From positions 1 to 64,000 of the forward strand of contig NZ_MKKC01000072.1 in the NCBI RefSeq assembly GCF_001942255.1: DNA of 64,000 nucleotides. The letters are read 5' to 3'. The position numbers and the translations under genes were made by a program. This document shows positions 10,888 to 19,945 of this stretch, piece by piece. Below the pieces are notes generated by a model. It was given only the letters and a program-made list of their open reading frames with translations. It was not told the origin of the DNA and made no database searches. How positions within the stretch are numbered: position 1 is the first letter of the stretch; every line of letters begins with the position of its first letter. Source of the stretch: Nocardiopsis sp. CNR-923 (lineage in GTDB: Bacteria; Actinomycetota; Actinomycetes; Streptosporangiales; Streptosporangiaceae).

Positions 10888-11865
10888 TTGGCCCGCGACT
10901 ACGACAGCCAACTTCTTGAGTCCATCGCGGTCCGTCGGCAACGCCTGCGCGAGGCGGTTCTGTTCGGCGGCCAGCGCACCAGACGCCGCCTCGACGAGAA
11001 CCTGGGCAAGCTGGTGATCAGCGCCTGTCTCGCCGCCGTGGTCTGCGGGGCCACGGTCGGATGGTCGTTCGTCACCGCCACCCTGAGCGACCAGCGGATC
11101 GAACAGGAGCAGGCCTCCTCCGGTCCGGCGGGCAACGCCGTCCCGCCGTTTCCGGGGGACTGGGTCGGAGCGCGGATCACCCTGGAGAACGCCCGCGAGG
11201 AGCTGGTCGCGGCGGGCGTCCCCGACACCCTGTACGTCCTCCCCGGCGACGAGCGGCCCGTGCCGGGGACCGTCGACAGCTACTACCTGGTCACCGAGGA
11301 CGCGGAGGGGTACTTCGACTCCTCGGTCATCGCCTTCGACCAGGGGCGGACCGGGACGCGGTTCACCACCGAGGACGAGGCGGCCCGCTGGCTGTTCCAG
11401 GAGCTGGCCACCACTGAGGCGGAACCCGCGCCCCTGACCGCCGCCCAGGAGGAGGCCGTCGCCGGGGCCGCGGCGGAGCTGACCTCGCAGGTACGGGACA
11501 ACCTCGCGGACCGCAGCGGCGACTCCTACCGGCACACCCTGGAGGTCGGCGACGTCGTCGACGCCTTCGGCCAGGAGAGCGGCCGTTTCCTCTTTCCCGA
11601 CGGCACTCCCTTCCCCAACCGCGGTCTGCCCGAGCACGCGCGCAGGTCTCCGGACGGGCAGGACCTGTACCACCGCTACCGGGTCATCCACCCCTTCCAG
11701 GTGGGCGCCAGCACCGCGGCCCCCGACGGAGCCAGCCCGGGTGGCGCCGTCCGCTTCAGCCTCGACACGGCCGGGTTCGCGGAGGTCCCGCCGGTACCCA
11801 CCGTGCGCTGGCTGATCGGCCATGGCTACCTTGAACGCGTCGCCGTGAGCGACGTTCCCGCCTGA
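10888..11865 (+). CDS. Membrane-anchored TNT-fold protein in T7SS locus
   Basis: The 325-residue protein has a basic N-terminal tail, one membrane helix at about residues 45-70 and a long external part. Residues about 225-320 resemble the TNT (tuberculosis necrotizing toxin) NAD-glycohydrolase domain: FGQESGRFLFPDGTPFPNRGLP, then YHRYRVIHPF, SPGGAVRF and VRWLIGHGYL. Two residues I expect in active TNT appear absent: the Arg of the DRxG motif (here DAFG) and the Gln of the GGGxQ motif (here GGAVR). This suggests a catalytically impaired fold, perhaps structural or regulatory. TTG 10888 is preferred because GAGGAG is five bases upstream; GTG 10882 is an alternative. Confidence 0.75.
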   Translation: MARDYDSQLLESIAVRRQRLREAVLFGGQRTRRRLDENLGKLVISACLAAVVCGATVGWSFVTATLSDQRIEQEQASSGPAGNAVPPFPGDWVGARITLENAREELVAAGVPDTLYVLPGDERPVPGTVDSYYLVTEDAEGYFDSSVIAFDQGRTGTRFTTEDEAARWLFQELATTEAEPAPLTAAQEEAVAGAAAELTSQVRDNLADRSGDSYRHTLEVGDVVDAFGQESGRFLFPDGTPFPNRGLPEHARRSPDGQDLYHRYRVIHPFQVGASTAAPDGASPGGAVRFSLDTAGFAEVPPVPTVRWLIGHGYLERVAVSDVPA

Positions 11866-11932
11866 GGACCGCACGGGTGCGGATCCGAACCTGGCGGGAC
11901 CCCCGCCAGCCACGCAGCACGATTGGAAGGCC

Positions 11933-13258
11933 ATGACCGCTTGGAGCCGGGTGACGCTCGTCGGTGAGGAGCGCCGGGTCGACGCCGTCCTGCCCGCGTC
12001 GGAGCCCATCGGCGCGCTCATGCCCGAGGTGCTCGACCTCCTCGGCGACGAGGTGGGCCACCCCGCCCGGTCGCGGCACCTGGTCACCGCCTCGGGCATG
12101 GTCCTGGCGGGCGACACCACCCTCGCGGACCGGCGGATCACCGACGGAGCGGTGCTGCGGCTGGTCAGTGCGCAGGAGCCGGTACCGGCACCCGTGGTGC
12201 ACGAGGTGCCCGAGGCGGTGTCCATGGCCCTGGACGGCCACCAGGGCCGGTGGAACCCGACCGCGGCACGGTGGACGTCCACGCTCGCGTTGGTCGTTCT
12301 GACCCTGAGCACGGGGTGGATCGTGTGGGGCTTCGCGACGGGAGGGGCGGCGATCGGCGGCATCGTCGCGGGCGCCGTGCTGCTTCTGGCGGTGGGGGCC
12401 GCGATCGGGCCGACGTGGCGCGAGCCCCTGGGCACCGCACTTGCGATGAGCGGCACGGCGATGGGCGCGCTGGGCCTGTGGTTGGCCAGTGACCTGTTCG
12501 GCTGGCCGCACTGGGTGCGCTGGGGCGGGATCGCCGCCCTGGCGGCCGGGGCGGTGCTGCTGCTCGGCTTGACCTCCGGGCTCGGCCGGGGAGGGCTGAC
12601 CGGTGGCGGGGTCGGCCTGGCGCTGGCGGCGGTGTGGTCGGTGGGGGCCGCGCTCGGTTTGCCGAACCACCAGGTCGCCGTGGTCATGGCCGTGGCCTGC
12701 GTGGTGCTGCTGAGCACGCTGCTGCGGTTGGCGCTGGTGTTCTCGGGACTGGCGGTGCTGGACGACAACCGCAGTTCGGGCGACGCGGTGACCCGGGCCG
12801 ACGTGCTCACCTCCGTCGCCGGCGCGCACCGGAGCCTGGTGATCGCGACCGTGGCGGTCGCGGTCGCGGCCGCCACCGCGGGGCTGGGGTTGGCCTCGGA
12901 GTCCAACCCCTGGACGGTGGGCCTGTCGGCGGTCCTCGCCGTGGTGGTCGCCAGCCGGGCGCGGTTGTTCCCCCTGATCGCCCAGAAGTCCGTGCTCATC
13001 GTGGCGAGCCTGGTCGTCCTGGTGAGCGCCCTGTTCGCGGTGGCCGAGGCCTGGCCATGGGGGGTGTGGTCCGCGTTGGGCGTGGCGGTCGCGGTCGCGG
13101 CGATTCCCGCGGTGGTCCTGTCCGTCGAACAGCCCGAGCACGTTCGAGCTCGACTGCGGGGAGTCACCAGCCGGTTCGAGGCGATCGCGGTCGTCGTCCT
13201 CATCCCGTTGGCGATCGGCGCCTTCGGCACCTACGAACGGCTCCTCGCAACGTTCTGA
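11933..13258 (+). CDS. eccD: Type VII secretion integral membrane protein EccD
   Basis: EccD forms the central membrane vestibule of the T7SS. The 441-residue protein starts with a ubiquitin-like YukD domain (about residues 1-80, with RVTLVGEERRVDAVLP and the GDTTLADRRITDG turn). It continues with about 11 closely spaced hydrophobic helices from residue 115 to the end, matching the EccD architecture. It is slightly shorter than typical (about 450-500 residues). GGAAGG precedes ATG 11933. It follows the TNT-fold gene by 67 bp and precedes the MinD-like gene by 12 bp, consistent with one operon. Confidence 0.9.
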   Translation: MTAWSRVTLVGEERRVDAVLPASEPIGALMPEVLDLLGDEVGHPARSRHLVTASGMVLAGDTTLADRRITDGAVLRLVSAQEPVPAPVVHEVPEAVSMALDGHQGRWNPTAARWTSTLALVVLTLSTGWIVWGFATGGAAIGGIVAGAVLLLAVGAAIGPTWREPLGTALAMSGTAMGALGLWLASDLFGWPHWVRWGGIAALAAGAVLLLGLTSGLGRGGLTGGGVGLALAAVWSVGAALGLPNHQVAVVMAVACVVLLSTLLRLALVFSGLAVLDDNRSSGDAVTRADVLTSVAGAHRSLVIATVAVAVAAATAGLGLASESNPWTVGLSAVLAVVVASRARLFPLIAQKSVLIVASLVVLVSALFAVAEAWPWGVWSALGVAVAVAAIPAVVLSVEQPEHVRARLRGVTSRFEAIAVVVLIPLAIGAFGTYERLLATF

Positions 13259-13270
13259 CCTGGAGGGACG

Positions 13271-14173
13271 ATGAGCGTTTCGCAGACGACCACCGTGTCC
13301 GGCGATCGCGCGGTAGCGGGTGACACCCTGGTGCGCCGAGTCGGGCGCGCCACGTTGCGCCCGTTCCGGTCGGTGGACGAGGTGGCCTGGGCGGTCGAGG
13401 TCGGTCGGCGGTTGCAGCGGTCCACCGCCACGGGGCGGCGGATCGTCGTGGACGACCTCGGGACGGGTGCGGACACCGCGGTGGTGACCGCTCTGCTCGC
13501 CCGCGCGTTCGCCCATTACCGGCACGACCGCGTGCTCGCCGTCGACGCGACCGGGCGGTCGCCGTCACTCGCGGTGCGGCTGGGCGCGGACGGAACGGCC
13601 CACCTGGATTCGGGTGTGGACGAGGCCGCCTTCGAGACGGCACGCGAGGTGTTGTCGCAGGCGGGCGAGGGGTTGTGGACGGTCGCGACGGCACGGGACG
13701 ACGCGGCGGCCTACGCGTCCCGCCTGCTGCCGCTGTCCCGCTTCTTCGGGGTGACGTTGGTCGCCGGCGCGGGGGACGCGGCGTTCGTGGACGCCGCGGC
13801 CGAGGCGGCGCACGCTCGCGTGTGGGTCGTGCGGGCCACGCGCGCGGCCGTGACACGCGTGGGCCGTGCCCTCGACGCGTTCGTCCAGGGCGGTCGGGAG
13901 TTCGAGGCGCGGCGGACGGTCGTGGTCCTGTTCGACGAGCGGCGCGGCGAGGATCCGGGCCTCGACGCGGCGCGCACGGCACGGGTCGTGGCCGACAGCG
14001 GTGCGGGTGTGGTGCGGATGGCGCATGATCGGCACCTGGCTCGGGGGAGGGGGGTTCGGGCCCGCGACATCGCCGCGGCGACGCACCGAACGATCCTGGA
14101 CGTGGCGGCTGAGGCGCTGAACCGCGCGGTCGACGGCGACCGCCCGGGCGCGCGGAGGGGACAGACGTTGTGA
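13271..14173 (+). CDS. MinD/ParA-like protein lacking a Walker A motif
   Basis: This 300-residue soluble protein resembles the SIMIBI MinD/ParA-like ATPases found in T7SS loci. VDDLGTGADTAVVTALLARAF sits where a KGGVGKTT P-loop would be, followed by VLAVDATGRSP in place of the usual DxDP segment and WVVRATRAAVTRVGRALDAF resembling the later switch helix. No GK(T/S) is present, so ATP hydrolysis is not expected. It lies directly after eccD, and its TGA overlaps the GTG of the next gene. A scaffolding or regulatory role in secretion is inferred. Confidence 0.65.
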   Translation: MSVSQTTTVSGDRAVAGDTLVRRVGRATLRPFRSVDEVAWAVEVGRRLQRSTATGRRIVVDDLGTGADTAVVTALLARAFAHYRHDRVLAVDATGRSPSLAVRLGADGTAHLDSGVDEAAFETAREVLSQAGEGLWTVATARDDAAAYASRLLPLSRFFGVTLVAGAGDAAFVDAAAEAAHARVWVVRATRAAVTRVGRALDAFVQGGREFEARRTVVVLFDERRGEDPGLDAARTARVVADSGAGVVRMAHDRHLARGRGVRARDIAAATHRTILDVAAEALNRAVDGDRPGARRGQTL

Positions 14174-15558
14174 ACCATCGGAACCCGCGGCATCCCGAGG
14201 ACCCGAAACGCCCTGACGTGCCCGAGGCGGACCCGCACCCGCACGGGCAGCCGTACATCCCGCCGAGCCCTTACGCGATCGAACGGCCGGCGCCGCACGA
14301 GCCGACCGGCCCCAACCAGACGCCCTGGGAAGCACCCTCCGGCCCGCACCAGTCGGCGTGGTTCGCCGACTCCGGGCCGCACCAGGCTCCGTGGTCGGGG
14401 CACTCGGGGTCGCAGCGCCCTGCGGCGCCCCCCGGCGGGGCGCCGTCGTCGCGCGTCGTCGCGCAGGACTCGGTGGCCGAGGCCTTCCTGACGGGTGCGC
14501 CCAAGCCCGAGCCGCCGCCCGCCGAACCTCCCGGCCCTGCTCCGCGGCCCCCGCACGGTGCGGCCCCGGCGTCGCCCTGGGCGCCCCCGACCGACGGGTC
14601 GCGGTCGGGATCCGCGCCCGGGGCCCACTGGCGGGGGCCAGCCGCGTCCGGGACGCCCGATCCCCGAAGCGAACGGGGAAGCGGTTTCCAGGCGGGGCCG
14701 GTGACGCCCGTTCCCGGGGGGCCCGCGCCTGGCCTCGGGCAGGGCGGTGCGCCTTCGCGGGAGGTGTTCCCAGGGGCGTACGGGCAGCCGCCCGGGGCGT
14801 CGGATGTCCTCCCTCCGGCTCAACCCGGAACCGGAACGCCCGTGGCCGGAGGGTTCGTTCCAGAGTCGCCTGGGCTCGGAGCGTCGAGCACGGGGGCTCC
14901 GCCATCGGGTCCTCCGATCCTGGGGCCACCTGGGCCCGGGACCGAGCGGGGCAGTGCCTCCCCGCGGAGGCCGGGGCCGTGGGATGCGCCGCCTGGCCCA
15001 GGCGTCGGGAGGTCAGGCGGCTCCGCGTCCCCCACTCCGGCGTGGTTCGGCACGACGGCGCCCTCGGACGTGCCCCGAACGACGCCGTCGGCCCCGGATC
15101 AGCGCGCCGCGCCGACCACGGGCGAGCCCCCTCAGGGGGGCGCCGCGCGACCCCCGGCCGCCGACATGCCAGTTGTGGGGGTCCACCCGAACTCCGACAC
15201 GGGGGAGACCGACGTCTTCCTCGTCCACGGCTCCGAGCGAAGGGCTCGCGGGAAGAAGGTTCAGGTAGCCCCCGAGGCCGCGCCCTCCGCGCCGCCCGAG
15301 GCCACCGTGTCCACGGAGGCCGCGACCTCAGCGTCTCCGTGGGCGCGTGCTCCCGAGGAGGCGGCACCGCCCACCGCCCGGTCCGTCTCGGGCGTCCTGC
15401 CCGTTCCGGAACCCTCCGCGACCGGGTTCCTCGACGGCGCACACACGCCGACACCCGGTGGGTATGAGGCGCGCATCGCCGCGATCCGGCCCGTTCCGGT
15501 CGCGTGGACGCGGCGGGCCGTCTTCGCGGTGACCGGCGGCCGGGTCAACCTCGGTTGA
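14170..15558 (+). CDS. Proline-rich EspI-like protein without its ATPase domain
   Basis: A GTG at 14170 overlaps the preceding stop. The 462-residue product is a Pro/Gly/Ser-rich, probably disordered chain with repeated PHQxxW modules near the N-terminus (PNQTPWEAPSGPHQSAWF). The last 20 residues (VPVAWTRRAVFAVTGGRVNLG) match the short linker that precedes the MinD-like ATPase domain in EspI-like T7SS proteins. Here a stop codon follows at once and no ATPase sequence continues downstream. The ATPase-like domain is instead encoded in the upstream gene. A hairpin terminator follows at 15576. Confidence 0.65.
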   Translation: MNHRNPRHPEDPKRPDVPEADPHPHGQPYIPPSPYAIERPAPHEPTGPNQTPWEAPSGPHQSAWFADSGPHQAPWSGHSGSQRPAAPPGGAPSSRVVAQDSVAEAFLTGAPKPEPPPAEPPGPAPRPPHGAAPASPWAPPTDGSRSGSAPGAHWRGPAASGTPDPRSERGSGFQAGPVTPVPGGPAPGLGQGGAPSREVFPGAYGQPPGASDVLPPAQPGTGTPVAGGFVPESPGLGASSTGAPPSGPPILGPPGPGTERGSASPRRPGPWDAPPGPGVGRSGGSASPTPAWFGTTAPSDVPRTTPSAPDQRAAPTTGEPPQGGAARPPAADMPVVGVHPNSDTGETDVFLVHGSERRARGKKVQVAPEAAPSAPPEATVSTEAATSASPWARAPEEAAPPTARSVSGVLPVPEPSATGFLDGAHTPTPGGYEARIAAIRPVPVAWTRRAVFAVTGGRVNLG

Positions 15559-15575
15559 TCCCGTGATCGGGTGAC

Positions 15576-15605
15576 GCACGGGGAGGCGCGCCCGCCTCCC
15601 CGTGC
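15576..15605 (+). terminator. Terminator of the T7SS operon
   Basis: A perfect 13-bp stem (15576-15588 with 15593-15605) closes a four-base loop, 18 bp after the stop of the EspI-like gene. It marks the end of the rightward T7SS transcript. The rest of the stretch to 15815 shows no gene. Confidence 0.75.
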
Positions 15606-15815
15606 GGACGCGCCTCCGGGGGCGTCGGGTCTCGACACCCCCACGCCGGACGCGTCTCCGGGCCGCCCCGAAGGGGCCAGAGGACCCGTGTCCCGTCCGG
15701 CGGGCCGACGCACCACGCCCCTCCCCTCAGTGGGGCGCGGAGGTCGGCCCACCGCCCCGCGCCGGGTCGCGCCTCCCTCATGGCGGACCGCGCGGCGCGG
15801 GGCGGCGTCATGCGG

Positions 15816-16529
15816 TCATGGCCCCGACCTCGCCAGGCCGTCGACCAGGGTGACCGCCTCCACAAGGGTCGGGGGGAGCGGAACCGCCCACACGCCGGCC
15901 CCGTGACCCCAGCCTGACTCTCGGCGCAACTCGGCCAGCCGTGCGTCGAGGTCCTTCGACTCCTGCGCGACCACCGCGATCCGGACCCGGCCGAGCAGGC
16001 ACACCGATTCCCCGCGGGTGAAGAACCGGCGCAACTCGTAGCCGAGCACGATCAGCCGGGCGGCGCGCCGCCACGGATCCATCGCCGGGTCCAGCGTCAC
16101 CACGACCAACCGGTGCTCCACGGCGGGAGGGGCGTCGTGGCCGATCGGGTACAGCTCGCCCAAGCGGGCCCTCAGGTAGGGCAGGGTCGCCAGGCCGGTC
16201 AGCGCGTCCCGGCAGGCGTCCTCCGACCGGCATCCGTCCGCCCACCCCTCAGCCATCGCTCTGACCAGCCGCAGCGGTGGATCACCCCACCCGACCGCCT
16301 CGGTGAACGCCGCCAGGTCCGCCAGGCTCTGCCCGACCCCGACGCCCGCCCGTGCCCGCGCCGCTCCCAGACGACCGGAGGCGTTCGCCAGACCGGACCC
16401 GGTCGCGAAGGACTCGCACACCGCGTCGACCGCCGGAGTCCACCAGCCGGCCCCCGTGTCCCACCCCGTTTCCCGGCTCCGCGTCGCCCACAGGCGCGCA
16501 GCTCCCGGGCACGGACCCTGTGGTCGCAT
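15816..16529 (-). CDS. Degenerate GGDEF-like protein divergent from the sigma factor
   Basis: This 237-residue protein has no signal peptide or membrane helix. Its middle part carries DALTGLATLPYLRARLGELY, the classic N-terminal signature of GGDEF (diguanylate cyclase) domains. It then has HRLVVVTLD, and ESVCLLGRVRIAVVA in place of the strand holding GGDEF. The catalytic GG(D/E)EF residues are absent (GRVRI), so cyclic-di-GMP synthesis is not expected. ATG 16529 is the most upstream reasonable start. The divergent position beside the ECF sigma gene suggests shared control, but this is inference. Confidence 0.55.
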   Translation of the reverse strand: MRPQGPCPGAARLWATRSRETGWDTGAGWWTPAVDAVCESFATGSGLANASGRLGAARARAGVGVGQSLADLAAFTEAVGWGDPPLRLVRAMAEGWADGCRSEDACRDALTGLATLPYLRARLGELYPIGHDAPPAVEHRLVVVTLDPAMDPWRRAARLIVLGYELRRFFTRGESVCLLGRVRIAVVAQESKDLDARLAELRRESGWGHGAGVWAVPLPPTLVEAVTLVDGLARSGP

Positions 16530-16760
16530 GCCCCGGCTCCCGCCGCGTCGTCACCCATGGCACCGCTCCCCCCTGTCGTCCGTTCCCCCGGCGCCGGTCG
16601 CGGCCCGCGCACCCGGGCCCGTCCGTCCGCCTCTGCCTCGGATTACGGAGATCGGTGGCGGCTATGACGCCGATGCGGGATATTTTTTCGGGGACCTGCG
16701 AAAACGACGCCGATCCGGCGTTCCTCCCAGCTGGCGGGGACTGTTGAGAAAGGACGCCGG

Positions 16761-19747
16761 GTGACCGACGCCGACGGCCATCACACAGAGGTGCTTACTG
16801 GTGACGACCAGTGCATCAAGCGGGTGCGCGGCGGTGACACCGCGGCCTACGGCGTCCTCTACGAACGCCACGGCCGCGCCGCGCGCGGTCTGGCCCGCCA
16901 ACTCCTGCGCGGGGAGGCCGAGGCGGAGGATGCCGTCGCCGAGGCCTTCACCAAGGTGCTCAGCGCCATCCAGCGCGGCCAGGGACCGACGGACTCCTTC
17001 CGCCCCTACCTGCTGACCGCCGTTCGCAACGCCGCCTACGACCGCGGACGCGGGGAGAAGCGCCAGGTCGTCACGGGAGACATCGAGAGCCTCGATGCGG
17101 GCGAGCCCTTCGTCGACCCGGCGCTCGCGGGCCTCGAACGCTCACTGATCGCCCGAGCCTTCCTCTCCCTCCCCGAGCGCTGGCAGGCGGTGCTGTGGCA
17201 CACGGAGATCGAGGGGGTCAAACCCTCCGAGGCCGCACCCGTCCTCGGGATGAACGCCAACGGCGTCGCCGCCCTCGCCTACCGCGCCCGCGAGGGCCTG
17301 CGGCAGGCCTACCTCCAGATGCACCTGGCGGGCGGGGGCGCCGCCGAGCCGTGCCGTCCGACCCTCGGCCTGCTCGGCGCCTACGTCCGGGGCGGCCTGG
17401 CAAAGCGGGACACCGCCAAGGTCGGTGCGCATCTGGACGGTTGCGCGGACTGCCGCGAGGTGTGCGCGGAGCTCATGGACGTCAACGTCGGACTGCGCGG
17501 GACCGTTCTGCCGCTGGTCGCGGGGGCCGGCGCCGCTGGCTACCTCGCCTCCGTCCCGGGCGGAGCCGCCACCGGCGCCTGGTGGGGTCGGATGTCGCGC
17601 GGTCAGCAGCAGGCGACGGCCGGAGCCGCCGCGACGACGGCCGTCGCGGTCGCGGTCGCCCTCGCGCTGGTGGGCGGCGGGGACCCGCTGCCGGATCCGC
17701 CGGGCGCCGCGCCTTCCGTTCCACCCGCGCGGCCCGTTCCCGCGGACGATCCTCCCGTGCAGGATCCCCCGCGGCACCCGGTCGCGCCGGTCACCGAACC
17801 GGTGCCGTCCGAGGAAACCGAGCCCGAGCCCGACCCTGAGCCCGAGCCTGAGCCTGAGCCTGAGCCCGAACCCGAACCCGTGGTCGTGCCGCCCGCGGAC
17901 GTGCCGGAGGCCGAGGTCCCCGCGCAGGACGCTCGCGAACCGCTGTTCGCGGCGGGCATCGACCGGTCGGGGCGCTGGTTCCGGGCAGCGACGGAATCAT
18001 GGTCATGGACGTGCGCAACATCGGCGCGGCCACCGTGGACGAGGTGGTCGCCCGCATCACGCTGCCGCCCGGGGTCGAGATGGTCGCCTCCGGCGGAGCG
18101 GGCAACGCGGTCTCCGGCGCGTCCGGCCACGGGGACTGGAGTTGCGCGGCGGGCAGCGGCGGCGGCCGGTGCGTGCACCCGGGCATGGACACGGGCCAGA
18201 ACGGCACCCAGTTCTTCGACGTACGGGTGGCCGGGGACGCCGGCACCGGGATCCCCGCCGCGGTCTCCCTGTCGACGGGTGGCGTCTCCGTCACCGCGGC
18301 GGGTGAGCGCGGCGTGACCACCGAGGGCGTGGCCGCGCGCTACGCGACGGCGGGGCGCGTCCGTACCGAGACCGTGGGCAACGCTCTGATGACGTGTGTC
18401 GAGCCGGATCTCCCCGAACCCCCGGAGGTACCGTGGCCGTGGCCCTGGCCCGTGCATCCGCACACACCCTGGCACGGCCACGTGCACGGGCATCCGCACA
18501 CACCTTGGCACGGCCACGCGCACGGGCATTGGGACGGGGGTCTGGGCATGTCTTCGGGCACGCGGCAGTGGGCGGTCCCCGAGCCGACGACCGACGCCGA
18601 CACCCGGCGGGTGCCGACGGGCGGCCGATCCGGTCTGGGACTGGAGGAGTCGACCGAGAACCCAGACGCCGATGGTGCCGGTGAGAGCGCAGGGAACTCG
18701 GAGGATTCGGCCGTGACCGAGGGTGAGGTCGGACTGGCGGGCGTCGGAGCCGACACCGAGGGCCCGGCTCCGTCGGAGGCGCCCGGTCACCCGGAGGGAG
18801 CCGGCTCGCCGCCGGCCTCCGGCGCGTCCGAACCGCGGGTGGGCCCCTCGGGCCCTGAGGAGCCCGAAGTTCAGGACGCCTCCGAGTTTTCGGTAGGTCC
18901 GGAACCCACGTCCATTCCCGAGGAGGACGGCCGCGCGGAGGAGGGGCTCTGCGCCCAGGCGCGCGCACGGGAGGGATACCTGCTCGACAACGACCACTGG
19001 GAGATGGCGCCGCTCGATCGGGACTGGAACCCCGACACCGTCTCCTCCAGTTCCGCGATCTGGGAACTGCCCGAGGGCGGCGTGGTGCGCTGGGCGGGCC
19101 TGTACTTCTCGGCGGGGGGCCGCCACAACGCCCCCACCGCCAGGATCAAGGGTCCCGCAGTGGACGGGTACCGAACCGTCGAGGCGGACGAGACCCGTGT
19201 CGTGGAACTGCCCGGCTACCCCGTCTACCACGCGTTCGCCGACGTCACCGACCTGGTGCGCGCCCAGGGCGGCGGCGAGTGGTGGGTCGCCGACGTCCCC
19301 GCGGCCGAGGGCCGGGGCCGCTACGCCGGGTGGAGCCTGGTGGTGGTGGTGGAGGATCCCCGAGTGGGCTCGTACAACCAGGCGATGGTGCTCGACCACA
19401 CCGACCTGGTCTTCCAGGGCGGCTCGGTCGGCTATGCCGTGTCCGGGCTGCTGCCGGCCGCCGTGCCCTCCACGCTCGACGTCGTGGTCTGGGAGGGCGA
19501 CGCGGGCCTGGACGGTGACTCGGTGGCGGTGGACGGAACCGTTCGCACGCCGCGGGGCGACGACGCGGGCGAGGCCAACTGCTTCGTCGGTTCCGCGCGC
19601 GGCGCCGTCGGGGATCCCGCCACGTTCGGGACGGACGTGGTCCGATTCGACGCAGTACTGGGACGTGAATCGGACATCCGAATCAGGTCACATCAGGACG
19701 CCGTGGTGGCGGGAACCATTGCTCTGACCGCACCCATGCGCACCTGA
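16761..19747 (+). CDS. Membrane-tethered ECF sigma factor with zinc finger and His-rich extracellular domain (one frameshift)
   Basis: GTG 16761 follows GAGAAAGGA. Residues about 23-95 form sigma region 2 and about 125-185 region 4 (LPERWQAVLWHTEIEG and an HTH). A zf-HC2-like segment (H224, C228, C231) follows, then a hydrophobic helix at about 285-308. Outside come a Glu-Pro repeat (about 353-373), a beta domain, a His-rich double repeat (about 565-590), an acidic linker and a C-terminal beta-rich domain (about 730-995, ending ALTAPMRT). A missing G in the GGGG run at 17969-17972 breaks the frame; repairing it gives 995 residues. ECF factors with fused zinc finger, membrane helix and external domain are known (for example the ECF53 type). 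Here sigma, anti-sigma-like and sensor parts share one chain. Confidence 0.85.
18455..18526 (+). repeat. Two tandem 36-bp repeats encoding a His-rich segment
   Basis: Positions 18455-18490 and 18491-18526 are near-identical 36-bp units differing at two positions. Each encodes a HPHTPWHGH(V/A)HG module, and a third partial unit (HWDGG) follows. The repeat lies in the predicted extracellular part of the sigma-factor fusion and could bind transition metals. Confidence 0.8.
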
Positions 19748-19945
19748 ACTCCCGACTCGGTATGACTTCCCGATCACGCTGTGTGGGTGGTGAAAGGGGC
19801 GAGTCACCCCGGAACTCCGCCTGTGCGTAGCGTGACCATAACCGTGAGTGTTCGCGGGTGGCACGCAAAACAAGACAGACTTGGCTAGGCTGTGGCCCGG
19901 TCATGGATATGGCCCCAGAGTCAACAGGGAAGGGGGCGGTGTCAC

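Noticed and set aside
10471-13230. 919-codon leftward ORF
   Set aside because: It lies antisense to the TNT-fold and eccD genes and reads as low-complexity Arg/Pro/Thr-rich sequence, a frame shadow of GC-rich codons.
17969-17972. Programmed ribosomal frameshift in the sigma-factor fusion
   Set aside because: There is no slippery heptamer or downstream stimulator, and the same one-base deletion pattern occurs in many unrelated genes, so a consensus error is simpler.
18455-18526. CRISPR-like direct repeats
   Set aside because: There are only two adjacent units without spacers, inside a coding frame; this is a protein repeat.
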